Shown here one piece after another: positions 25,548 through 35,655 of a stretch of DNA of 64,000 nucleotides (position 1 is the stretch's first letter; every line of letters begins with the position of its first letter). The notes under the pieces are model-generated. The model had not been told where the DNA came from. It made no database searches and worked only from the letters and a program-made list of their open reading frames with translations. Both the position numbers and the translations under genes were made by a program. The stretch is taken from NCBI GenBank assembly GCA_023405815.1, contig JAEXXM010000080.1, forward strand, positions 1 to 64,000. The letters run 5' to 3'. This stretch comes from Pseudomonadota bacterium. GTDB lineage: Bacteria > Pseudomonadota > Alphaproteobacteria > Rhizobiales > Hyphomicrobiaceae.

Positions 25548-26753
25548 ATGTCGCTACTTCCCGTCGAGGAAGCGCATCGGCGCATTGTCGACGGCGTCAT
25601 AGCGCTCGAGGCGGAGAGCGTCGATCTACTCGATGCGGTCGACCGCGTGCTCGCCGAGGCGGTGAGCGCGCACATCACGCAGCCGCCGTTCGATTCCTCG
25701 GCCATGGACGGCTATGCCGTGCGCGCCGCGGATGTCGCCAGCGTACCAGCAAAGCTGCAGGTGATCGGCGAATCGAACGCCGGCGGACCGTTCGGCGGCG
25801 AGGTCGGCCGCGGAGAGGCGGTGCGCATCTTCACGGGCGCCAGCGTGCCGCGAGGGGCCGACGCCGTCGTGATCCAGGAGGACACGAGCCGCGACGGGGA
25901 TGCACTTGTCGTCAACGAGAGTGCGGCGGCGGGGGCCAACATCCGCTACGCGGGGGGCGACTTCCGTCGAGGCGATGTCCTGCTCCCTGCCGGGCGCCTG
26001 CTCGACGCCTCCGCCATCACGCTCGCCGCTGCCGGAGGCCACAATCGCCTCGCCGTCCGCCGGCGGCCGCGGGTCGCGATCCTGGCTACGGGCGATGAGC
26101 TGGTCGAGCCGGGCGGGACGCTCGCCGCGGGTCAGATCATCTCCTCCAATCCCTATGGCCTCGCGGCACTCGTCAAACGCTTCGGCGGCGAGGCGCGGCT
26201 GCTGGGGATAGCCGGCGACAGCCTAGAAGCGCTGCGGGCCAAGCTCGACCTCGCGGGCGACGCCGACATTCTCGTCTCCATCGGGGGGGCCTCGGTCGGC
26301 GACCGCGACCTCGTCAAGCCGGCGCTCGAAGCGCACGGCATGGCGCTTGACTTCTGGAAGGTGGCCATCCGGCCCGGCAAGCCGATGCTGTTCGGGCGTC
26401 GCGGGGCGCAGCGCATCCTCGGACTGCCGGGCAATCCGCTGTCGTGCCTCATCTCGGCACGCATCTTCCTGGTGCCGCTGCTCTACGCGCTTCTGGGGCG
26501 CACGGACCCGCCACTCAAGGTGCGCGCCGGCGTCCTCACCCACGACATGCCGGCGAACGGCCCGCGCCAGCACTACGTCCGCGCCACCGAGCTGCCGATC
26601 GCAGGCGCGCTGCCGAGCATCACCACGCTCGCGACGCAGGACAGCAGCCACATGTCGGCGCTGGTCGCCGCGGACGTGCTCGTCGTGCGGGCGCCGAACG
26701 TGCCCGCCGCGCGTGCCGGCGACGTCGTGCCCGTTCTCACGCTCGACTTTTGA
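25548..26753 (+). CDS. moeA: Molybdopterin molybdenumtransferase
   Basis: 401 residues; inserts molybdate into adenylated molybdopterin. FDSSAMDGYAVRAAD near residue 48 is the family signature. The MogA-like domain shows ILATGDELVEPG and SIGGASVGDRDL, with GLPGNPLSCL after it. The ATG at 25548 follows the moaC stop, so the two are co-translated. trpC-moaC-moeA-lexA order is conserved in related genomes. Confidence 0.96.
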   Translation: MSLLPVEEAHRRIVDGVIALEAESVDLLDAVDRVLAEAVSAHITQPPFDSSAMDGYAVRAADVASVPAKLQVIGESNAGGPFGGEVGRGEAVRIFTGASVPRGADAVVIQEDTSRDGDALVVNESAAAGANIRYAGGDFRRGDVLLPAGRLLDASAITLAAAGGHNRLAVRRRPRVAILATGDELVEPGGTLAAGQIISSNPYGLAALVKRFGGEARLLGIAGDSLEALRAKLDLAGDADILVSIGGASVGDRDLVKPALEAHGMALDFWKVAIRPGKPMLFGRRGAQRILGLPGNPLSCLISARIFLVPLLYALLGRTDPPLKVRAGVLTHDMPANGPRQHYVRATELPIAGALPSITTLATQDSSHMSALVAADVLVVRAPNVPAARAGDVVPVLTLDF

Positions 26754-26779
26754 ACCCAGGAAATACGACGCCTCTTGCG

Positions 26780-26794
26780 GAACGCTTAAGGAAC
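26780..26794. promoter_or_regulatory. LexA (SOS) box upstream of lexA
   Basis: GAAC-GCTTAAG-GAAC is a perfect match to the alphaproteobacterial LexA operator (GTTC-N7-GTTC read on the other strand). It lies 83 bases before the lexA start, consistent with autoregulation. Confidence 0.85.
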
Positions 26795-26805
26795 GGCTAG
26801 GGTAC

Positions 26806-26820
26806 GTTCACGCTTTGTCC
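26806..26820. promoter_or_regulatory. Second, imperfect LexA-box-like site
   Basis: GTTC-ACGCTTT-GTCC has one mismatch to GTTC-N7-GTTC and lies 11 bases beyond the perfect box, in the opposite orientation. Two operators before lexA would tighten autoregulation; the mismatch makes this tentative. Confidence 0.4.
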
Positions 26821-26876
26821 AGACAACTGCCACGGCAACCTGGCGAGGCGCGGATCAACGGCCGCCGGGAGACCCA

Positions 26877-27590
26877 ATGCTCACCGAGAAGCAGAAAGAG
26901 CTCCTGCTCTTCATCCATGCGCGCATGCAGGAGAAGGGCGTCCCTCCCTCCTTCGACGAGATGAAGGATGCGCTCGATCTCAAATCGAAATCCGGCATCC
27001 ATCGCCTGATCACGGCCCTGGTGGAGCGGGGCTTCATCCGCCGTCTTCCCCACCGTGCCAGAGCCATCGAAGTCATCCGCCTTCCCGAAAACCAGGCCGC
27101 GCCATCCAATGGTCCGAAACGCGCCGCGGGCTTCCAGCCCAGCGTCATCGAAGGCAGCCGCACCAGCCGAGACCTCGCCCCGCCGCCATCGACGGTCATC
27201 GACAGCCGCACGGTCTCGGTGCCGGTCATGGGCCGCATCGCCGCCGGCACGCCGATCAGTGCCATCCAGAACCACAGCCACGACATTGCCTGCCCGCCCG
27301 ACCTGCTCACCAACGGGGAGCATTTCGCGCTGGAGGTCAAAGGCGACTCGATGATCGAGGCTGGGATCCACGACGGGGATATCGTCATCATCCGCCGCTG
27401 CGACACGGCCGAGAACGGCGACATCGTCGTCGCCCTCGTCGAGCAGGAGGAAGCGACGCTGAAGCGCCTGCGCAAGAAGGGTACGACCATCGCGCTCGAA
27501 GCTGCCAACCCAGAGTTCAAGACGCGCATCTTCGGGCCCGATCAGGTCGACATCCAGGGCCGGCTAGTGGGCTTGATGCGCCGCTACTGA
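26877..27590 (+). CDS. lexA: LexA repressor (SOS regulator)
   Basis: 237 residues. An N-terminal winged helix (1-66, MLTEKQKELLLFIHARMQ ... RGFIRRLPHRARAIEV) binds DNA. The C-terminal S24 autoprotease domain has the cleavage bond Ala123-Gly124 (GRIAAGTP), nucleophile Ser158 (KGDSMIEAG) and general-base Lys196 (ATLKRL). A linker of about 45 residues is longer than in E. coli, as is usual in alphaproteobacteria. GGGAG precedes the ATG. The 3' end overlaps convergent comEC by 7 bases. Confidence 0.97.
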   Translation: MLTEKQKELLLFIHARMQEKGVPPSFDEMKDALDLKSKSGIHRLITALVERGFIRRLPHRARAIEVIRLPENQAAPSNGPKRAAGFQPSVIEGSRTSRDLAPPPSTVIDSRTVSVPVMGRIAAGTPISAIQNHSHDIACPPDLLTNGEHFALEVKGDSMIEAGIHDGDIVIIRRCDTAENGDIVVALVEQEEATLKRLRKKGTTIALEAANPEFKTRIFGPDQVDIQGRLVGLMRRY

Positions 27591-29740
27591 AGCGCGGCGG
27601 CGCGCCTTTCATTCCGCGTGCCCTGTAATCTCCCCCGGTGCGGCATCGACCACGGCCTTGCCCCGCGCCACGCGGCAACCGTCTCGATGCGCAAGCTGCC
27701 GTCAGGCCCGATATAGACGGCGTGTCCACCCGCCCGGCGGGCGGCGAAAAAGTCGATCACCGCTTGAGGCCCGGTGCAGCCGCGGGGGCTGACGATGGGC
27801 GAGACGAGGATCGCGGCGCGCCTGCAGTCCTCGGCGAAGGCTGCGGGATGGCGCGCGACGGCCACTGCGAGCCCTTTGACGGTCGCGCTGCAGCCTATCC
27901 CATCGCAGGCGAACGCCTTTGATTTTGCCGCTTCTGAGGCGTCGTGCAGCGCGCCATCGTGCTCCAGCCAGCGCTCGAGCTCGAAGGAGGACCGGCTGCC
28001 ACCGACCGCCGAAAGCTCTCCATCGTCCCCGCGCACGGCGACGATCTCCGCGTCGCGGCCAATGAGCAGATCGGGCGAGGGCAAAGTCGGCGCCACGGCC
28101 ATTCCCACGGCGATCGCGGCGAGGCCGAGAAACCGCCAGCGGGTCTGCCACAGCATCAACCAGAGGCCGCCTGCGACCATCAAGAGGAAGGCGAGCGAGG
28201 GCATGGCGGGCACGTGCAGCACGGATCCCGGCAGCTCGGCGACGCGCTGTGCGGTCCACACCATCGCCTCGATGCCCCACCCCATGACCCAGAGCGGGTA
28301 GGCTTCGAGCCCGAGGGGCATGAGGACCAGCGCCGCCAACGCTGCCGGCATGACGAGGAGGTTGCACACCGGCAGCGCGATTAAGTTGGCAAGCACGGCG
28401 AATTGCTGGCTCTTGTGGAAGTGATAGGCGGCAAACGGGGCCACGGCAGCGCTGGCGATGAGCGTCGAGAGCACGATGCCGCCGAAGAACATCGCAACGC
28501 GCGCCGATGGCTGCTGCATCAGCGCGCCCCAGGCCTCGCTTCGGCGCAGCGCCTCATAGGTGCAGACGAGCGCCAGCACAGCCGCGAACGACATCTGGAA
28601 GCCGACATCGAACAGGCTTTCAGGAAAGACGACGAGGATCACGGTTGCGGCCAGCACGACGTTGCGCAGCGCGAGCGCCGGCCGATCGAGCAGCACTGCC
28701 AGAAACATGATGGCAATCATGATGGCCGAGCGCACGGTGGCGAAGGCCCCACCCGAGATGAGGAAGTAGGCGAGCGCGGCGAGCATTGCCGAGGCAGCCG
28801 CCCACTTCTTGATCGGGTAGCGCAGCGCGAGCGCAGGGAACGCCGCGAGCACGAGACGCACGATGAAGAACACCGATCCGGCCATGATCGCCATGTGAAA
28901 GCCGGAGATCGACAGGATGTGCAGGATGCCGGAATCGCGGAAGGCGTTCGTCGTCGCCTCGGAGATGCCGCCGCGCTCACCGGTGATGAGGGCATTGGCA
29001 ATGGCGCCCGTTTCGCCGGGCAGGGCGGCGACGACACGGGCGCCGATCGCCTGGCGCACGCGCTCGATGGCCGCCCAGAAACGCAGATCGGCCGGCGGAT
29101 CGATGGCTGCATGATCGACGATGGGCGTCGAGAGCGAATAGCCGACGGCACCGATGCCGTCGAACCAGGCCTGACGCGCAAAGTCGTAGTCGCCCGGCAT
29201 GGCCGGCGCCGAGGGCGGCATCAGGGTGGCGCGCACGCGAACGGCCATTCCCGGCGCGAGATCGACCGGCACGCGCGGCACGGAGACGCGCACGCGCGCA
29301 GGACGCTCTCCCGCGGGGAACTCGCCGACTGAGATGGTCCGCAGCGTCAGGCGCTTGCCGCGGCTGACGCGGGGCTCGATGAGCTCGACCCAGCCGCGCA
29401 TGTCGACGACGTTGATCTGCCGCTCCAGCACCGGGGCCGCGACGCGCTCGACCCGCAGCTTCGCAAGCGCGAAGCCCAAACTCCCGGCCAGAAGCGCGAC
29501 AACAAGGAGACGGGAGAGGGTCGCGCGCCCCGCTCCGGAGACGCGGATGGCGAGCATGGCCAGGAACGGGGCCACGGCCAGCAGCATCGTGGGCTCGCTC
29601 GGAAGCGCAAAGTAGGCCCCAATTCCGCATCCAACGGAGACCGGCAGCCAGGCGAACCAGCGCTCCTGCTCGGCCTCGAGCTGGCGCCTGATGCCCGTCA
29701 GGGGGCCGTTTTCACCGCTTGCGCCGCTCCCCCCGAGCAT
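27584..29740 (-). CDS. comEC: ComEC/Rec2-family DNA-uptake channel protein
   Basis: About 718 residues from the ATG at 29740. Order: two N-terminal hydrophobic segments, a DUF4131-type soluble part (about 110-220), then the competence domain with LITGERGGIS, ILHILSISGFHMAIMAG and many membrane helices to about 565. The last 150 residues correspond in place to the metallo-beta-lactamase-like domain, but no HxHxDH metal motif is visible, so the nuclease function is probably absent. In transformable bacteria ComEC carries single-stranded DNA across the inner membrane; natural competence here is unproven. Divergent from gltX. Confidence 0.9.
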   Translation of the reverse strand: MLGGSGASGENGPLTGIRRQLEAEQERWFAWLPVSVGCGIGAYFALPSEPTMLLAVAPFLAMLAIRVSGAGRATLSRLLVVALLAGSLGFALAKLRVERVAAPVLERQINVVDMRGWVELIEPRVSRGKRLTLRTISVGEFPAGERPARVRVSVPRVPVDLAPGMAVRVRATLMPPSAPAMPGDYDFARQAWFDGIGAVGYSLSTPIVDHAAIDPPADLRFWAAIERVRQAIGARVVAALPGETGAIANALITGERGGISEATTNAFRDSGILHILSISGFHMAIMAGSVFFIVRLVLAAFPALALRYPIKKWAAASAMLAALAYFLISGGAFATVRSAIMIAIMFLAVLLDRPALALRNVVLAATVILVVFPESLFDVGFQMSFAAVLALVCTYEALRRSEAWGALMQQPSARVAMFFGGIVLSTLIASAAVAPFAAYHFHKSQQFAVLANLIALPVCNLLVMPAALAALVLMPLGLEAYPLWVMGWGIEAMVWTAQRVAELPGSVLHVPAMPSLAFLLMVAGGLWLMLWQTRWRFLGLAAIAVGMAVAPTLPSPDLLIGRDAEIVAVRGDDGELSAVGGSRSSFELERWLEHDGALHDASEAAKSKAFACDGIGCSATVKGLAVAVARHPAAFAEDCRRAAILVSPIVSPRGCTGPQAVIDFFAARRAGGHAVYIGPDGSLRIETVAAWRGARPWSMPHRGRLQGTRNERRAAALQ

Positions 29741-29829
29741 AACTCGACCCACGCGCCCTTTAACCCACCACCTCAAGCATGCTACATCGCTCGGCAACTT
29801 CCCGCATTCGAACGTCCATCGACAAAAAC

Positions 29830-31269
29830 ATGAACAATACGACACGCAGCGCTAGCGCGCCGATCGTGCGCTTTGCCCCTTCGCCCACCGGCTATCTGCA
29901 CATCGGCGGTGCTCGAACGGCCCTCTTCAACTGGCTCTACGCCAAGGGACGCGGCGGCAAGATGCTGCTGCGCATCGAGGATACCGACCGGGAGCGCAAC
30001 AATCCGGCGGCCGTCGCGGCCATCCTCGACGGCCTCAAGTGGATGGGGCTCGAGTGGGACGGCGAGGCCGTGTCGCAGTTCGCGCGGGCGCAACGGCATC
30101 GGCAGGTGGCGGAGGAGCTGCTCGCCAACGGCCACGCCTATCGCTGCTGGCTGACACCGGCCGAGCTCGACAAGATGCGCGAGGACGCGCAGGCGGAGAA
30201 GCGCCCGCTGACCATCCGCTCGCCCTGGCGCGACCGCAATCCGGCCGAGGCACCGGCAGGCGTGCCCTATGCGATCCGCCTCAAGGCGCCGCGCGAGGGC
30301 GAGACCGTCGTCGACGATCTCGTGCAGGGGCGTGTCGTGTTCGCCAACAAGGAGCTGGACGACCTCATCATCCTGCGCTCGGACGGCAACCCGACGTACA
30401 ATCTCGCAGTGGTCGTCGACGACCACGACATGAAGATTACGCACGTAATCCGCGGCGTCGACCACCTGACGAACGCCGCCCGCCAGACGCAGATTTACGA
30501 GGCTATGGGCTGGACCGTGCCGAAGTTCGCGCACGTGCCGCTCATCCACGGGCCCGACGGCGCCAAGCTGTCGAAGCGGCACGGCGCGCTCGGCATCGAA
30601 GCCTACCGTGAGATGGGCTACCTGCCGGCAGCGCTACGCAACTACCTCGTCCGCCTCGGCTGGAGCCATGGCAACGACGAGATCATGTCGACGTCGCAAA
30701 TGCTCGACTGGTTCGATGTCACCGACATCAACCGCTCGGCGGCGCGCTTCGACTTCGCCAAGCTCGAAGATCTCAACGGCCACTACATCCGCACCACCGA
30801 CGACCAGGAGTTGCTGCTACGCATCGAGGACCTGCTCCCCTATTTGCCGAACGGAGCGGCCATCACCGAACGTCTCGACGCCAACATGCGCGCCAAGCTG
30901 CTCATCGCCATGCCGGGCCTCAAGGAGCGGGCAAAGACACTGATCGAGCTGATCAACGGGGCGGAGTTCCTGTTCGCGGACCGGCCGCTGCCGCTCGACG
31001 AGAAGGCCGAGAAACTGCTGGATCAGGACGCGCGCCAGAAGCTCGCGGAAATGCTGCCGAAGCTCGAAGCCGCCAGCCGGTGGCAGGCGGGGGAGCTGGA
31101 GGAGATCGTGCGTGCCTTCGCCGAGGCGACCGGTGCCAAGCTCGGCAAGGTGGCGCAGCCGTTGCGCGCCGCCCTCACCGGCAAGGCCGTCTCGCCGCCG
31201 GTGTTCGACGTCATGGCTGTACTGGGGCGCGAGGAAGCGCTCGCCCGCATCCGCGACCAGGCTGCCTGA
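29830..31269 (+). CDS. gltX: Glutamate--tRNA ligase
   Basis: 479 residues from the ATG at 29830; an in-frame ATG at 29779 would add 17 residues ahead of the conserved start. Class I signature FAPSPTGYLHIGGARTALFN (HIGH variant) and GAKLSKRHG (KMSKS variant) are present. The C-terminal anticodon-binding region is helical. Alphaproteobacteria often carry two gltX genes and use one for Glu-tRNA(Gln); which type this is cannot be settled here. Confidence 0.96.
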   Translation: MNNTTRSASAPIVRFAPSPTGYLHIGGARTALFNWLYAKGRGGKMLLRIEDTDRERNNPAAVAAILDGLKWMGLEWDGEAVSQFARAQRHRQVAEELLANGHAYRCWLTPAELDKMREDAQAEKRPLTIRSPWRDRNPAEAPAGVPYAIRLKAPREGETVVDDLVQGRVVFANKELDDLIILRSDGNPTYNLAVVVDDHDMKITHVIRGVDHLTNAARQTQIYEAMGWTVPKFAHVPLIHGPDGAKLSKRHGALGIEAYREMGYLPAALRNYLVRLGWSHGNDEIMSTSQMLDWFDVTDINRSAARFDFAKLEDLNGHYIRTTDDQELLLRIEDLLPYLPNGAAITERLDANMRAKLLIAMPGLKERAKTLIELINGAEFLFADRPLPLDEKAEKLLDQDARQKLAEMLPKLEAASRWQAGELEEIVRAFAEATGAKLGKVAQPLRAALTGKAVSPPVFDVMAVLGREEALARIRDQAA

Positions 31270-31532
31270 GGCAATATTTCAGCAGCTGCGACGCCCCTCC
31301 TCGGGCGTTCCCGTGGCAGGCATTTGCGCCTGCCGCGCGGGCATTGTCGCGGGCTATGTTGCGGTGCAAAAGTAGTGTAGCATGCGCCAACTCGCTGATC
31401 GGCCCGCGAGCAATGCCGAGGCGGGAAATACAATGAATAAATGCACTTAGGGGACGTTGTTCTTAGTAGCTCGGGAGATCTCCACCTGCTCGCACCTCAT
31501 TCCCTCCGCCGGGTATCACAGGATTCCGCGCC

Positions 31533-32849
<1,317 letters not shown>

Positions 32850-32885
32850 GGGCCCCGCCGAGCGACATCAACAAGGGCACTACCC

Positions 32886-32917
32886 GCGGCCGGCGACTGA
32901 AGTCGTCGGCCGCTTTT
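32886..32917 (+). terminator. Rho-independent terminator of gltA
   Basis: A 12-bp stem (GCGGCCGGCGAC / GTCGTCGGCCGC, one G-T pair) with a TGAA loop is followed directly by TTTT on the plus strand, 36 bases after the gltA stop. It also separates gltA from convergent lpxB. Confidence 0.88.
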
Positions 32918-32935
32918 GTGCCGGGCGCGGCGGGC

Positions 32936-34174
32936 TCACGTGGCTTGGCGGCGCCCGTTGACGGCGTAGTCAAGCACGATGTCGGCGGCGGCCTCGCTGG
33001 GGGAAGAGCCGTCGATCAGCATCTTGTGCGGGATGCGCGCCAGCGCCGCGGTCTGTGCGCGGCGCTCCGGCGTATCGCGCAACAACTGCTCCAGCGCATC
33101 GGCGAGCTTCTCGGGGGTGCAGTCCTCCTGGAGGAACTCGGGAAAAGCATTCTCCTCAAGCACTAGGTTGGCGAGCACGACAGAGGGAACGTTGAGCAGG
33201 AAGCGCAGGCGCGCGGCAATGGCATCGACTTTGTAGGCGACGACCATGGGCGTGCCGGCGAGTGCGAGCTCGAGCGTCACAGTCCCCGACGCGGCAAGTG
33301 CCGCGTGCGCTAGGCGGAAGGCGCGGAACTTGTCGTCCTCGCCTTCGATGATGAACGGCTTCACCGTCCACGACTGCGCATGCCTCTCGATCAACGGGCG
33401 CACGTGCGGCACGGCGGGGATGATCACCTGCGGGCGCACGCGGCGAGCATGCAGAACCTCGAGCGCCTCGCCGAAAGGCTGCATGAGGCGCGTCACCTCG
33501 GAGGTGCGGCTGCCGGGGAGCACGACGAGGTTCAGCCGCCCAGGATCCAGCCCCAGCTCTTCGGCGAGCGGTTCGGTGTCGATATCGTGCATCCAGTCGA
33601 GGCGCTCGATGAGCGGATGGCCGACATAGGTGCACGGCGGGCCGCCCAGGCGCTGATGCGCGGCCGGCTCGAACGGCAGAAGGCCCATGACGTGGTCGAC
33701 GTAGGGGCGCATCTTGCGCGCGCGCCCGGGGCGCCATGCCCACACGCTCGGCGAGACGTAGTCGATGATGGGGATGGACGGCGCCTTCCTGCGGATGCGC
33801 TTGGCGATGGGGTGCGTGAACTCGGGCGCATCGATGATGACGACGGCATCGGGCTCGGCGGCGACGGCGGCATCGACTGTGCGATAGACGCGCGACATGA
33901 TGCGCGGCAGGCGCGAGAGGATCGACAGCGGCCCCATGACGGCGACGTCGGAGAGCGGGAACTGCGAGGCGAGACCGGCCTCCTCCATGTGCTCCCCGCC
34001 GACGCCGAGGTAGTGAATGCGGCCCTTGCAGCGGGCGGTGAGCGCGCTCATCAGCTTGCCGCCCAGGGCATCTCCAGAATGCTCGCCGGCAACGAGGAAG
34101 ATGCGCAGGTCATCGCGGCCGATGCGTGCTGTCGTCGGGGGGCGCGCCGCTGCGGCGCGGTCGGTGAGGCTCAT
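32936..34174 (-). CDS. lpxB: Lipid-A-disaccharide synthase
   Basis: 412 residues; a GT-B-fold peripheral membrane enzyme that joins UDP-diacylglucosamine and lipid X. The start IFLVAGEHSGDALGGKLM is the family signature; YVSPSVWAWRPGRARKM, TYVGHPLIERL, VLPGSRTSEVTRL and ASGTVTLELALAGTPMVVAYK are diagnostic. Last gene of the lpxD-fabZ-lpxA-lpxI-lpxB series, 10 bases after lpxI. Confidence 0.97.
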   Translation of the reverse strand: MSLTDRAAAARPPTTARIGRDDLRIFLVAGEHSGDALGGKLMSALTARCKGRIHYLGVGGEHMEEAGLASQFPLSDVAVMGPLSILSRLPRIMSRVYRTVDAAVAAEPDAVVIIDAPEFTHPIAKRIRRKAPSIPIIDYVSPSVWAWRPGRARKMRPYVDHVMGLLPFEPAAHQRLGGPPCTYVGHPLIERLDWMHDIDTEPLAEELGLDPGRLNLVVLPGSRTSEVTRLMQPFGEALEVLHARRVRPQVIIPAVPHVRPLIERHAQSWTVKPFIIEGEDDKFRAFRLAHAALAASGTVTLELALAGTPMVVAYKVDAIAARLRFLLNVPSVVLANLVLEENAFPEFLQEDCTPEKLADALEQLLRDTPERRAQTAALARIPHKMLIDGSSPSEAAADIVLDYAVNGRRQAT

Positions 34175-34184
34175 GGGTCGACAC

Positions 34185-35486
34185 TCATGGCGCGCTTCCC
34201 TGCCGCGGCGCGGCGATGAGGAACAATCCTAGGCGCTCGGCGGCTTCGATACCGTGCGCCAGCTCGTCGGGCGAACGTCCGACAACCGCGACGCCGGCAA
34301 AATTTGCGGCCGCGGCAGCGGCGAGAACCGAGGCGATGTCGGCCGCGACCGCCTCGGACACTACGGCGACGGCCGAGCGCCTTGCCCACCGCCGACGTCC
34401 CCACTGGCGCAGGGCCCCGGCGCGGGCGAGCAGCGCCGCAACGCCCTCGCCGCATTCGATCGCCAGCACATGCCCGCGGTCGAGCGCCGTGCCGCTGCTG
34501 TCGCGGAACGGCTTCAGCGCGGCAAGAAGCTCGGCGCCACGCGCGGCGTCGGCGAGGTGGCGCGGTCCGGCGCGGCGGGTGCCGACGGTCGCGAAGGGAT
34601 AGAGACCGGAAAACGCCTGCTGCGGCGCGAGGCTAGCACCGCGATCCGACGCGCCGATGACGAAAAGTCCATGCGCGTCGGCGCTGTGGCGCAGCTCCCG
34701 ACGCTCGAGCGCGATGGCGCCGCCGGCCAGCACGGCAACGCCCGAGAGCCCCGCTGCAACGGCGCCTTCCACGGTGCGAGGACCGATGGCCGGCATGTCG
34801 ACGCGCATCTCCTGACGCGGTTTGGGCCGCTTGACGAGCACCCCGCGCCGACGACCGACGCCGCCCTCGGGCAGGCGCCGCTGCAGGGCGAGGCGCCGGA
34901 GCATGGCGTCGGTATTCTCCGCGCCCTCGATGGCCTCGATCGTTCCGCCGCTGACGACGACGGCCTGGCCGACGTCGAACGGCCCAAGCGCACGAATTAC
35001 GTCGAAGCCGCGCGCGATATCGTCGAGGTCGCCCGGGGCCGCGTCGAGGCTTCCGATCGGGCCTTCCTGAACGAGCAGCGAGGGCAGAAGGTCGACCGGC
35101 GAGACGACCTTGAACCCCTTGCTCTCGAAGAAGCGCACGACCCCCGACAGGACCCCGTCATCGCCGGTGGTGGCGACGATGCGGGCAATGGCCGGCAGAT
35201 TGAGAAAGAAGCCGAGGTCGGGCTTGATCGCCGAAAGGTCCGGACGGCGCACCGCACCGACGATGACCATCTCGGTGACGCTTGCGTTGCGTAATGCGCG
35301 CACCATGCCGCCGATCTGCGCCCAGCCAACCTTGGTGAGCGGAAAGTCGCCGAGGTTGAGATCGCCCTCACCGATGATGGAAACGATGTGCACGGTCCCA
35401 CCGCCCGCCCTGACGTGCTCGGCGACCTCACGCGGCAGACTGCCGCCGCCCGCCACGATGCCGACCACGCGCGGCGGGCCCGGCAT
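34185..35486 (-). CDS. lpxI: UDP-2,3-diacylglucosamine pyrophosphatase LpxI with extra C-terminal domain
   Basis: Hydrolyses UDP-2,3-diacylglucosamine to lipid X; LpxI replaces LpxH in many alphaproteobacteria. The canonical protein occupies residues 1-280: VGIVAGGGSLPREVAEH at the start and the catalytic-site region MRVDMPAIGP (Asp230). The usual length is about 280; this one has 433. Residues about 320-428 (ALKPF ... GLFLIAAP) echo residues 165-280 (ALGPF ... GLFVIGAS) in order and spacing, so the C-terminal half seems duplicated, with the catalytic Asp lost in the second copy. Located between lpxA and lpxB as expected. Two palindromic repeats fill its upstream gap. Confidence 0.93.
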   Translation of the reverse strand: MPGPPRVVGIVAGGGSLPREVAEHVRAGGGTVHIVSIIGEGDLNLGDFPLTKVGWAQIGGMVRALRNASVTEMVIVGAVRRPDLSAIKPDLGFFLNLPAIARIVATTGDDGVLSGVVRFFESKGFKVVSPVDLLPSLLVQEGPIGSLDAAPGDLDDIARGFDVIRALGPFDVGQAVVVSGGTIEAIEGAENTDAMLRRLALQRRLPEGGVGRRRGVLVKRPKPRQEMRVDMPAIGPRTVEGAVAAGLSGVAVLAGGAIALERRELRHSADAHGLFVIGASDRGASLAPQQAFSGLYPFATVGTRRAGPRHLADAARGAELLAALKPFRDSSGTALDRGHVLAIECGEGVAALLARAGALRQWGRRRWARRSAVAVVSEAVAADIASVLAAAAAANFAGVAVVGRSPDELAHGIEAAERLGLFLIAAPRQGSAP

Positions 35487-35563
35487 GCTAGTGTCCTGAT
35501 CGCGAAATTCGTCGTCCGATGCCGCAAGTGTCGAACGAATTTCGCGATCTGAAGGACACTAGC
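35487..35563. repeat. Palindromic intergenic repeat, bulged-stem family, copy 2 (reverse orientation)
   Basis: Arms GCTAGTGTCCT-GATCGCGAAATTCGT (35487-35512) and its inverted copy (35535-35563), the latter with three extra bases that read TCA on the other strand. Same core GATCG[AC]GAA and same bulge as the copies at 8657 and 35576. It begins one base upstream of the lpxI start codon. Confidence 0.75.
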
Positions 35564-35575
35564 GGACTCAAACTT

Positions 35576-35654
35576 GCAGTGTGATTCAGATCGAGAAGTC
35601 CGCTTCTCGACCTAGCCGCAACTGATGTGGCGGACTTCTCGATCATCACACTGC
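35576..35654. repeat. Palindromic intergenic repeat, bulged-stem family, copy 3
   Basis: Left arm 35576-35603 and right arm 35630-35654 match perfectly apart from a TCA bulge in the left arm. It ends next to the lpxA stop codon and lies 12 bases from copy 2. Arms and bulge closely match copy 1 at 8657. Confidence 0.78.
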
Positions 35655-35655
35655 G

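Noticed and set aside
23963..25705. 580-codon minus-strand frame opposite trpC and moaC
   Set aside because: A composition-driven shadow. Its SPLMGEGRGGGG segment is the chance translation of the dispersed repeat.
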